Source of the DNA: Chloroflexota bacterium
GTDB taxonomy: Bacteria; Chloroflexota; UBA5177; JANWHV01
DNA length: 5,766 nucleotides
Assembly: GCA_025924845.1 (NCBI GenBank)
Contig: JAICHN010000335.1
Span: 1 to 5,766 of the forward strand
Direction: 5' to 3'
Under the pieces are notes generated by a model. That model saw only the letters and a program-made list of their open reading frames with translations, did no database searches and was not told where the DNA came from. The position numbers and the translations under genes were made by a program. Within the stretch, counting starts at the first letter, position 1, and every line of letters starts with the position of its first letter. This document shows positions 1-5,766 of this stretch, in pieces.

Positions 1-542
1 AAGATACTGCCCGCGGCGAAAATGAAACCGAAGCGCACCTGAAAGCTGCCCAACAGCGCCGCTACCAGAAGTGAAGTCAGGGTGGTCATGGTGCCGCTGC
101 CGATCCGTACCGAACTCATCAGTCGGCCGCGAAACTCACGAGGATAGACATGTTCCATCACGGCGGCATAGAACGGCGAGGCGATATTGCCGCTGATCTG
201 GAATACCGAGGCCAGGATCAAATAGAACCATGGCGCGCTGGACAGCACAGTGAGCAGCATGATGCCGCGGCCCACCGTCCAGGCGATAAACATGAAGCGA
301 CGTCCACCGGGGCCGCGAATGGCCAGCGACACCGGCAAGGCCAGGATCGAGCCTACGGCGGGCATCGCCACCAGGACGCTGATGCCCAGTGGGCTGACCC
401 CGATCGTCGCCCCTACGACATAGAGATAGCTGACTACGGAGCCGTTGAACATGCCGAACAACAGGGAACTGATCAGGTCGAGTCGGAAGTCACGACGAAC
501 CTGGTCACTGATCGGCGCGCCTACGAATAGCGAGCCTCGCAT
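1..542 (-). CDS. MFS transporter, N-terminal part (gene cut by left edge)
   Basis: The reverse strand reads open from ATG at 542-540 to the window edge, giving 180 residues without a stop. The product looks like an inner-membrane secondary transporter of the Major Facilitator Superfamily; the substrate cannot be told. Hydrophobic segments lie at about residues 22-46, 50-75, 83-101, 104-128 and 144-162. A basic turn RGPGGRR (76-82) sits between segments 2 and 3, where MFS motif A lies, and YPREFRGRLMS (133-143) follows segment 4, as in many drug or sugar exporters. The classical Asp of motif A is absent. The start is uncertain: ATG at 542 has no clear ribosome binding site, while an in-frame GTG at 581-579 would add 13 residues and has GGGAGGA upstream. 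An in-frame TGA at 590-588 bars longer versions. The gene is divergent from the kinase operon, so a functional link is possible but unproven. The family call is firm; the substrate is unknown. Confidence 0.85.
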   Translation of the reverse strand, partial: MRGSLFVGAPISDQVRRDFRLDLISSLLFGMFNGSVVSYLYVVGATIGVSPLGISVLVAMPAVGSILALPVSLAIRGPGGRRFMFIAWTVGRGIMLLTVLSSAPWFYLILASVFQISGNIASPFYAAVMEHVYPREFRGRLMSSVRIGSGTMTTLTSLLVAALLGSFQVRFGFIFAAGSI

Positions 543-592
543 GGCGCGGGCAGCATAGCGGATCGATGCTAGCCTACCCACTCCCGATCAAT

Positions 593-599
593 TCCTCCC
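593..599 (-). promoter_or_regulatory. Shine-Dalgarno-like GGGAGGA upstream of the transporter
   Basis: On the minus strand GGGAGGA lies 12 bases before an in-frame GTG (581-579). The spacing is long but usable and favours the GTG over the ATG at 542 as transporter start. A second GGAGGA at 611-616, 17 bases further upstream, has no start codon at a suitable distance. Confidence 0.35.
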
Positions 600-618
600 G
601 CTGCTTCGTTTCCTCCAG

Positions 619-647
619 TGTATAACGCGATACCGTTTCCAGGTTCC
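619..647 (-). promoter_or_regulatory. possible transporter promoter (weak)
   Basis: On the minus strand, TATACA at 624-619 could act as a -10 element, but no good sigma-70 -35 lies 16-18 bases upstream. What is there instead is GGAACC (647-642), with CGTTA (627-623) following after 14 bases. This resembles the GGAAC / GTT pattern of some extracytoplasmic-function (ECF) sigma factor promoters, though the spacing is slightly short. This is weak evidence from sequence alone. Confidence 0.2.
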
Positions 648-662
648 GCGTCCCCCTACATC

Positions 663-692
663 TTGCGGCGGCGCCACACCTGGGCCTATAGT
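663..692 (+). promoter_or_regulatory. candidate sigma-70-type promoter of the kinase operon
   Basis: TTGCGG (663-668, three of six consensus bases) and TATAGT (687-692, five of six) are separated by 18 bases. Transcription would be expected to start about 7 bases after the -10 box, at 699-700, which is the kinase ATG itself. No Shine-Dalgarno sequence precedes that ATG. Together these suggest a leaderless or nearly leaderless mRNA. Confidence 0.45.
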
Positions 693-699
693 TAGATAT

Positions 700-3600
700 A
701 TGGCTGCCAGCGCACTTTCCACCCTGCCGGGCGACAGTTTCCAGCGCCAATATGATTTATTGCGGTTCAGCGAAGAACTGCAAGGCGTGCTCATGCGTTG
801 CGGCGACGAATGCGGAGTCTGCGGCGCCGTGATCCATCGCACCGTGGCGGCCCTGGAAGCGGAAGCCGGGTGCCTGGCCCTCTACGACACCATCTCCGGT
901 GACTTTGACGTGGTGTCGCATACGAGGGGGCATACCGATTGGCCGGTGCCCCTGTTCGCCCGCGTCCTGGCCGAAGGGCACGCCGTGCAGAGTGACGGCG
1001 AACTGGCGGTGCCGTTCGCGGGCGGCGCCCATCCCAGCGGCGTGCTTGCCTTACGGCGCGCCTTGCCGTTTTCGCGGCACGAACGGCAGGCTCTGCGCGG
1101 GATTGCGGCCAAGGTGGGGGCGGAGTTGGAGCGGCGGCGCGACCTTGTGCTCGACGACGTGCTCGATGCCTTGCTCAAGAAAACCAAGCCAATCGATGTC
1201 TATACTCACGCCGTGCGCGAGTTGCGCCGCTTCGTCCATTATGACCATAGCGCGGCGATTATGACCTCGACGCGAGAGATGCACCAACTGGTGGTCCGCG
1301 TGGAGAAGGTGGTGATCGCCAAGGGCAGCAGCGAAACGCTTACCGACAGCCCCCGGGTGGGACACAAGTTAGCCCTTGATCCCGATCTGTATCGCACGCT
1401 TGGGCCGCTCGAGGAGCCCGTCCACGCGGTGCGCTATGGCGGCGGCGCCTGGCATGTGATGAGCGGCGATGAACGTGTGCTGTCGATGTGCGCCGCCACC
1501 GCGCTCAACGCGGCGGGCGACGGCAACCATCAGGAGGGCTCGCTCCTGCTGTGGCCCCTCACCTTCGGCGGCCAGATGCTCGGCGTGCTGCGGGTGTCGG
1601 CCCAGCGGCCGGGCGCCTTCGAGCCGCTGCAAACGCATATGCGCGTGCTGGAGCGCTTTGCTCGGTTGCTGTCGGTGACGATCTATCGATCCGATCTCTA
1701 CTACCAGAGCGAGCGGCAACTCCAGGCGGTCAAGGAACTGAGCCGGCTTACCACCCACCCACTCTCGGTCGAGGATGTGTGCGCGCACACGCTTCGCTGC
1801 GCGCTCGGCGCCCTCCATGTGGACGCGGGGACGATCGGTCTGCTGCGCGAGGGGGGGAATATCGAGTTGGTAGCCCACATGGGCGGCACCGCCGGCTCGC
1901 CTCGGCGGCTCCGGGCCGGTGAGGGAATCAGCGGCATGGTCGCCATGACCGGCAAGGCGATCGCCGTACCGGACGTGCTGAAGGAGCCTGCCTACGTGGT
2001 GTTCGACGAGCATGTCCGCTCCGAGTTGGCCGTACCGATCATTTATGACGAAACCGAAGTGCTCGGCGTGCTCGACGCCCAATCGTTCCAGGTCAATCGC
2101 TTCCGCGAGGAGGACGAGGAAGTGATCAGCTTCCTGAGTGCCCTCGCCAACCAGGTAGCAATCGCCATCAAGCATGCGGGCCTGCGCGCCGAGGCGATGG
2201 AGCGGTTCGGGCTGGCCGGCGCGGTTTCGACCACGATGACCAATGCCGATTTTTATCAGCGCATATTGGCCGAGGATCAGGCTCGCCGCGCTCGCCAGGA
2301 GGTGCAGCAAGACCTCTCGCGCCGCCTGATGCGCACCGAGCGGGTGCAGGATATCTTGCAGGAGGTAGTCTCGCTCAGTCTGGAGCGTGCCGGCGGCGAT
2401 GCTGCCTGTCTCTACCTGTTGCAGGACGGCGTCCTCACTCTCAAGGCCAGCCAGGTGCGCCGCGGCCGTCAGCCCTATTGGCTGCATCATTATCCCGCCG
2501 GCCAGGAAACGCTGAACAAGGCGGCGGCGACGTTCAGTGACGCGGGCGCCGAGCATGCCTGGGTGATCCGCCTGCCTGAACTGGTGCTCCGGCCGGGCAC
2601 CGTGCTGCCCGCCTGCGATGCGGTGGTGGCGCCGCTCTATGGGCGATCGCGCACCCGTGGTCTCCTATGCGTCCTCCGCCTTTCCTCGCCGCGCCGACCG
2701 GCACCGGGACAAAACGAGGAGGAATTGCTGGCCACCGCGGCCGGTCTCGCCGCCGTGGCGATCGAGAAGCTCCGTCAGCGCGAGCAGATGCGCGCCCTCC
2801 ACGCCATCGACCAGGCGATCGGGGCCGGAAAGCTGCTGGCCCCGGTGTTTGCCAAAGTCGTGGCGGGCAGCGTGCTCACCTCACCGGGCGACGGCACGGG
2901 CTACATCGCGCTGGCCTCGGGCGTGCTCGACCCCTCGGCGCCCGCCCTGTTCCGATCCGACCGCGGGCTGCGCGTGAGCGTCAATCCGGAAGATCGCGAG
3001 TTGGCGGAGGCGGCGCTGCGCACGGTGCGGCAGGAAGGACACACGGCGCTGCGGCGGGGGCCGAAGTTCCGCCGCTTGTTCCGCCTGCCCGACAGCGCCA
3101 ATTCGGTGCTGGCGGCGCCCATCATGATGCGTGACGTCCTGCGCGGGGTGCTGGTCTTCTGGAACTCCCGTTCCTACGCCTTTACCGAGGAGGACGAGGA
3201 TTGGGTGCGTGCCCTGGCGGCCGAGGCGGCAATTGCTATCGAGGCATGGGAGCGCGCCAATACGCTGCAGCGGCGCACCGACCAATTGCGCGCCGCCAAC
3301 GAGCGCTTGGCGGCGGCCAGTAGGGCGAAGAGCGAGTTCCTCGCCAACATGAGCCACGAGTTGCGGACGCCGCTCAACGCGGTGATCGGTTTCTCTAAGT
3401 TACTTCTCGACCCTACCATGGCGGTCGAGATGTCGGACGAGGAACGCACGCAGTCGTTGGAGGACATTCACGATAGCGGCCATCACTTGCTTAATCTGAT
3501 TAACGACATCCTTGACCTTTCCAAGGTCGAGGCCGGGCGCATGGTGATGGTTTTCGAGGAATTTTCGCTTTCCGGCCTGATCGATGCCGTGTTGACGGTG

Positions 3601-4014
3601 GGCGAAACCCTTGCCTCACAGCAATGCAAATGCCTCAACTTGCATTCCACGGTGGAACCACCCCTTGACATGATCAACTCCGACCCCGGCCGGGTCCGCC
3701 AGATCCTCTACAATCTGGTCTCCAACGCGGTAAAGTTCACGCCCGATGGCGGTACGGTGACGATCTGGGCTCGCGAGGAAGGTGGCTTGCTCACCGTACA
3801 GGTGTCGGATACGGGCATCGGCATCGCGCCGGAGAACAAGGAGCGTATTTTCGAGGAGTTTCAGCAGATCGACAGCTCCTCCGCCCGCTCCTATCCCGGT
3901 ACCGGCCTCGGCCTCGCCCTTGCCAAAAAGCTGGTGCATCTGTTGGGCGGCGAAGTATGGGTGGACAGCGTGCTCGGCGAGGGGAGCACCTTCACCTTCA
4001 CGCTTCCCCGATGA
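700..4014 (+). CDS. multi-GAF sensor histidine kinase
   Basis: This 1104-residue protein has no signal peptide or membrane segment, so it should be a cytosolic sensor that autophosphorylates and passes phosphate to response regulators. GAF-like modules lie at about residues 25-145, 150-332, 345-495, 540-690 and 700-850. The third is the most typical (GEGISGMVAMTGKAI at 407-421, SELAVPI at 441-447); the first, second and fourth are divergent. A helical linker (about 845-880) leads to the HisKA domain with phospho-acceptor H886 in SHELRTPLNAV; E887 and T890 form the ExxT pair linked to transfer and phosphatase activity. The ATPase domain shows the N box NLVSNAVKFT (N1009), G1 box DTGIG (1037-1041), F box IFEEF (1050-1054) and G2 box GTGLGL (1067-1072). 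All catalytic boxes look intact. C34, C38 and C41 form a cysteine cluster in module one. The ATG at 700 fits the promoter; the next in-frame ATG is 31 codons later. The stop overlaps the next gene. The ligand is unknown. Confidence 0.95.
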   Translation: MAASALSTLPGDSFQRQYDLLRFSEELQGVLMRCGDECGVCGAVIHRTVAALEAEAGCLALYDTISGDFDVVSHTRGHTDWPVPLFARVLAEGHAVQSDGELAVPFAGGAHPSGVLALRRALPFSRHERQALRGIAAKVGAELERRRDLVLDDVLDALLKKTKPIDVYTHAVRELRRFVHYDHSAAIMTSTREMHQLVVRVEKVVIAKGSSETLTDSPRVGHKLALDPDLYRTLGPLEEPVHAVRYGGGAWHVMSGDERVLSMCAATALNAAGDGNHQEGSLLLWPLTFGGQMLGVLRVSAQRPGAFEPLQTHMRVLERFARLLSVTIYRSDLYYQSERQLQAVKELSRLTTHPLSVEDVCAHTLRCALGALHVDAGTIGLLREGGNIELVAHMGGTAGSPRRLRAGEGISGMVAMTGKAIAVPDVLKEPAYVVFDEHVRSELAVPIIYDETEVLGVLDAQSFQVNRFREEDEEVISFLSALANQVAIAIKHAGLRAEAMERFGLAGAVSTTMTNADFYQRILAEDQARRARQEVQQDLSRRLMRTERVQDILQEVVSLSLERAGGDAACLYLLQDGVLTLKASQVRRGRQPYWLHHYPAGQETLNKAAATFSDAGAEHAWVIRLPELVLRPGTVLPACDAVVAPLYGRSRTRGLLCVLRLSSPRRPAPGQNEEELLATAAGLAAVAIEKLRQREQMRALHAIDQAIGAGKLLAPVFAKVVAGSVLTSPGDGTGYIALASGVLDPSAPALFRSDRGLRVSVNPEDRELAEAALRTVRQEGHTALRRGPKFRRLFRLPDSANSVLAAPIMMRDVLRGVLVFWNSRSYAFTEEDEDWVRALAAEAAIAIEAWERANTLQRRTDQLRAANERLAAASRAKSEFLANMSHELRTPLNAVIGFSKLLLDPTMAVEMSDEERTQSLEDIHDSGHHLLNLINDILDLSKVEAGRMVMVFEEFSLSGLIDAVLTVGETLASQQCKCLNLHSTVEPPLDMINSDPGRVRQILYNLVSNAVKFTPDGGTVTIWAREEGGLLTVQVSDTGIGIAPENKERIFEEFQQIDSSSARSYPGTGLGLALAKKLVHLLGGEVWVDSVLGEGSTFTFTLPR

Positions 4015-4385
4015 AATGCTGTATTCTGGTCGTGGAAGACAATCCGGTCAATATGCGGCTGGTACGTCTCATCCTGCGCACGCACGGCTACTCCGTATGC
4101 CAGGCGACGACCGGTCCCGAGGCGCTGCACCTTCTGGAAACAGAGCGGCCGGACCTGATCCTGCTCGATATGCAGTTGCCTGGCATGGATGGCTTTACGC
4201 TGGCCGCCCGCTTAAAGAGTGACCCGGCGACGAGCGCCATACCGCTGGTGGCGGTGACCGCCCTGGCCATGAAGGGCGACGGTGATCGGGTAATGGCGGC
4301 GGGCTGCGACGCCTACCTTCCCAAGCCGATCGATGACACGGAACTGATCGAGGTGATCGAGCAATGTATGGCCAAAGCACCTTAG
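4011..4385 (+). CDS. single-domain response regulator (DivK/CheY-like receiver)
   Basis: This 124-residue protein is a stand-alone receiver with no output domain. It shows the acidic pair E9-D10, phospho-acceptor D53 in LILLDMQLPGMDG, switch T83 and conserved K105 in LPKP, so it should be phosphorylated normally. The motifs MQLPGMDG and AVTALAM resemble DivK-type regulators and the receivers attached to hybrid kinases. It probably takes phosphate from H886 of the upstream kinase and acts through protein contacts, or as a phosphate sink or shuttle toward the receiver-cyclase. The start is the ATG at 4011, which overlaps the kinase stop in ATGA, the usual sign of translational coupling; an in-frame ATG at 3957 lies inside the kinase gene and would add a tail unlike a receiver. 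No strong ribosome binding site precedes the start, in line with coupling. Confidence 0.93.
   Translation: MKCCILVVEDNPVNMRLVRLILRTHGYSVCQATTGPEALHLLETERPDLILLDMQLPGMDGFTLAARLKSDPATSAIPLVAVTALAMKGDGDRVMAAGCDAYLPKPIDDTELIEVIEQCMAKAP
4350..4358 (+). promoter_or_regulatory. ribosome binding site for the receiver-cyclase, inside the regulator gene
   Basis: GAGGTGATC matches nine bases of the usual complement to the 16S rRNA 3' end (GGAGGTGATC). Its GAGG core ends 10 bases before the ATG at 4364. It supports that start, although the same bases also encode Glu-Val-Ile of the upstream regulator. Confidence 0.5.
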
Positions 4386-5446
4386 CGGGGGGCGGCGCGC
4401 CGGCCGCTCATGTCCTGGTGGTGGACGACGATCCGCGCAACGGGCGCTTGATGCAACTGGTGCTGCGTGGAGAAGGCTACAAGACCACCGTGGCCGCGTC
4501 GGGCCGCGAGGCCATGGCCATTCTCCACGAGCAGCGCGTCGATCTGCTCGTGCTTGACGTAATGATGCCGGAGATGTCCGGCTTTGAGGTGTGTCGGCTG
4601 GTGCGGTCGGAGTCCTCGACCCGCTTTGTGCCCGTAATCCTGGTCACCGCGCTGACCGACGTGGGCGATCGGGTGCAGGGGATCGACGCCGGAGCGGACG
4701 ACTTTATCAGTAAGCCGTTCAACGAGGTTGAGTTACGGGCTCGCGTGCGCTCTCTGCTGCGGATCAAGGCCCTGCACGACCAACTGGAGCAGCGGAACAA
4801 TCTGCTGCTCGATGCCCTGCAGCGCGCCGTGTCGCCCGGCGTGGCCGAACAGATCCTGGCCGATCCGGATCGCTACCTCCGGCCCGGCGGGGAACGCCGC
4901 TCGGTCACCATCCTATTCGGTGACCTGCGCGGCTACACCAGTCTCGCCGAGGAATCGCCTCCCCAGGAGGCGATGACCGTGTTGAATACCTACCTGGCGC
5001 ACATCATCAGCGCCGTCTACGAGTTTGGCGGTACGGTCAATCAGGTGCTTGGCGACGGGGTAATGGCGCTATTCGGCGCCCCGATCGACGCGCCCGATCA
5101 TGCGCCGCGCGCCGTGGCGGCTGCCCTACGCATGCAGCAAGTCGTGGGCGAGGTAGCAGTGGAGAGTTGCCCGACCGTGAGACTGCAAATGGGGATCGGA
5201 CTTAATTCGGGTGAAGTCGTGGTGGGGCACATCGGCTCCGAGCAGCGCATGGACTACACGGCGGTGGGGGACGCGGTGAATCTGGCGGCGCGCTTCGAGC
5301 AAAACGCGGGGCCGGGTCAGGTGCTGGTAACCCAGGCTACCTATGACCTGATTGCGGACCAATTCGAGGCCCTACAAATCGGCACCCTTCGCGTGCGCAA
5401 CCGCGAGGGATGGGCCCAGGCTTACAGCGTGTTGCACGCCAAATAG
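4364..5446 (+). CDS. receiver-domain class III adenylate/guanylate cyclase
   Basis: This 360-residue soluble protein joins a receiver domain to a class III nucleotide cyclase, so phosphorylation should control cyclic nucleotide synthesis. The receiver (about residues 16-135) has D21-D23, phospho-acceptor D65 in LVLDVMMPEMSG, T95 and K117 in SKPF. A helical linker (about 136-180) leads to the cyclase (about 181-357). Metal-binding aspartates are D187 in LFGDLRGYT and D231 in LGDGVMALFG. T299, N306 and R310 in DYTAVGDAVNLAAR occupy the second substrate-selecting and the transition-state positions. The first substrate-selecting position, usually Lys in adenylate cyclases, is Q227, so the product could be cAMP or another cyclic nucleotide. 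Class III catalytic domains work as dimers, and the receiver and linker could set dimer geometry. The start ATG overlaps the regulator by 22 bases, indicating an operon. The likely partner is the kinase at 700-4014. Confidence 0.94.
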   Translation: MYGQSTLAGGGAPAAHVLVVDDDPRNGRLMQLVLRGEGYKTTVAASGREAMAILHEQRVDLLVLDVMMPEMSGFEVCRLVRSESSTRFVPVILVTALTDVGDRVQGIDAGADDFISKPFNEVELRARVRSLLRIKALHDQLEQRNNLLLDALQRAVSPGVAEQILADPDRYLRPGGERRSVTILFGDLRGYTSLAEESPPQEAMTVLNTYLAHIISAVYEFGGTVNQVLGDGVMALFGAPIDAPDHAPRAVAAALRMQQVVGEVAVESCPTVRLQMGIGLNSGEVVVGHIGSEQRMDYTAVGDAVNLAARFEQNAGPGQVLVTQATYDLIADQFEALQIGTLRVRNREGWAQAYSVLHAK

Positions 5447-5472
5447 ACCGAAGCAGGGGGATGGGGTATCAT
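5444..5472 (+). promoter_or_regulatory. candidate promoter of the zinc-ribbon gene
   Basis: TAGACC (5444-5449, four of six consensus bases) and TATCAT (5467-5472, five of six) are separated by 17 bases. The -35 box overlaps the cyclase stop codon. Transcription would start near 5479, 20 bases before the ATG. It would let the zinc-ribbon gene be expressed apart from the signalling operon. Confidence 0.4.
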
Positions 5473-5479
5473 CTCCTGC
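5453..5479 (+). other. stem-loop after the cyclase gene
   Basis: GCAGGGGG (5453-5460) can pair with TCTCCTGC (5472-5479): six Watson-Crick and two G-U pairs around an 11-base loop, seven bases after the cyclase stop. No T-run follows, so it is not a standard intrinsic terminator. It could protect the operon mRNA 3' end, weaken read-through or take part in a switch with the following ribosome binding site. Confidence 0.35.
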
Positions 5480-5486
5480 GAACGGC

Positions 5487-5492
5487 AAGGAG
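5487..5492 (+). promoter_or_regulatory. ribosome binding site of the zinc-ribbon gene
   Basis: AAGGAG lies six bases before the ATG at 5499, near-ideal sequence and spacing, and fixes that start. It is the clearest ribosome binding site in the window. GGCA (5484-5487) and TGCC (5493-5496) flank it and could place it in a small hairpin loop. Confidence 0.75.
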
Positions 5493-5498
5493 TGCCTT

Positions 5499-5766
5499 AT
5501 GTTTTGCCCGCGATGTGGGGGGGCGGCCAGAGACGAGCACCAGTTCTGCTCCGCGTGCGGGGCGGAATTGCCCGCCGCGCGCGCCTGGGCCATGCAGCCG
5601 GTGCGCTCCGCGCACGTGCTGAACTTGGCGAGCGACCATGGGCTGCGCATTCTTGCCTACGTGGTGGTCGGTCTGCTGGCGGTGCTGATTCTCGGTGAAC
5701 TGGTCCGTTTCGTGGTTGGGCTGGCCCTGCCGGTACTGGTGGTGCTGGTCTGGCTGCGCCGGCGCC
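5499..5766 (+). CDS. zinc-ribbon membrane protein (gene cut by right edge)
   Basis: Eighty-nine codons are visible and the frame is still open at the edge. The N-terminus is a compact zinc ribbon: CPRCG (C3, C6) and FCSACG (C17, C20), which should bind one zinc ion in the cytosol. A short linker (about 25-47) leads to a strongly hydrophobic stretch at about 49-85, long enough for one or two membrane passes, followed by WLRRR. This 'zinc ribbon plus membrane anchor' layout is common in small uncharacterised bacterial proteins, and no specific function can be given. The start is set by AAGGAG six bases upstream. It is co-directional with the kinase operon but has its own candidate promoter, so membership in the operon is uncertain. 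The frame, the four cysteines and the hydrophobic segment are directly visible; zinc binding is inferred from the pattern. Confidence 0.82.
   Translation, partial: MFCPRCGGAARDEHQFCSACGAELPAARAWAMQPVRSAHVLNLASDHGLRILAYVVVGLLAVLILGELVRFVVGLALPVLVVLVWLRRR

Noticed and set aside
150..530. A 126-codon plus-strand open frame in the left region
   Set aside because: It is opposite the minus-strand transporter, whose translation shows clear membrane segments; this frame gives a polar, low-complexity product.
1369..2556. A 395-codon open frame on the minus strand inside the kinase gene
   Set aside because: Its translation is rich in His, Arg and Ala with no recognisable domain, and it lies opposite a clearly conserved GAF region. 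In high-GC DNA long antisense frames arise by codon bias.
2104..3199. Repeated GAGGAGGACGAGGA at about 2107-2120 and 3187-3200 as a DNA repeat
   Set aside because: Both copies encode the same acidic EEDE turn near the end of GAF modules; protein-level domain homology explains it.
3957..4010. An N-terminal extension of the small response regulator from ATG 3957
   Set aside because: It would add 18 residues unlike any receiver and overlap the kinase ATPase domain. The ATG at 4011 gives a normal receiver start and an ATGA overlap.
5453..5479. Intrinsic terminator after the cyclase gene
   Set aside because: A stem-loop is present but no T-run follows, the stem contains G-U pairs, and a candidate -10 box sits in the loop. 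It is listed only as a stem-loop.
5372..5650. A 92-codon minus-strand open frame over the cyclase end and zinc-ribbon start
   Set aside because: It overlaps two supported plus-strand genes and has no recognisable domain.
1..5766. tRNA or rRNA genes, CRISPR arrays, insertion sequences, attachment sites
   Set aside because: No cloverleaf-like or rRNA-like segments, no regularly spaced direct repeats, and no transposase or integrase reading frames were seen on either strand.

Overview
The window is high-GC bacterial DNA with dense, overlapping genes. There is no taxonomic marker gene. The combination of a soluble multi-GAF histidine kinase, small response regulators and a receiver-class III cyclase fusion, at this base composition, would fit Chloroflexota or a similar GC-rich environmental lineage. 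This placement is inference only.

Layout: (1) Positions 1-542, minus strand: the 5' part of a gene for a Major Facilitator Superfamily (MFS) transporter, which runs off the left edge. (2) Positions 543-699: a 157-base divergent intergenic region. It holds a candidate promoter that would give the kinase a nearly leaderless mRNA, and Shine-Dalgarno-like sequences facing the transporter. (3) Positions 700-5446, plus strand: a tightly packed three-gene signalling operon. It encodes a 1104-residue cytosolic histidine kinase with about five GAF-like sensor modules, a 124-residue single-domain response regulator (ATGA overlap with the kinase), and a 360-residue receiver-adenylate/guanylate cyclase fusion (22-base overlap with the regulator). 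(4) Positions 5447-5498: a 52-base spacer with a candidate promoter, a stem-loop and a strong ribosome binding site. (5) Positions 5499-5766, plus strand: the start of a zinc-ribbon membrane protein, cut by the right edge.

How the genes probably work together: the GAF array senses small ligands, redox state or light. The kinase autophosphorylates on H886 and passes phosphate to D53 of the small regulator and/or D65 of the receiver-cyclase, changing cyclic nucleotide output. The gene order repeats, as separate proteins, the kinase-receiver-cyclase order of the cyanobacterial fusion protein CyaC. Three details merit attention: a CxxxCxxC cluster in the first GAF-like module, Gln in place of the usual substrate-selecting Lys in the cyclase, and the structured spacer before the zinc-ribbon gene. 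No RNA genes, mobile elements, CRISPR arrays or long repeats were seen.
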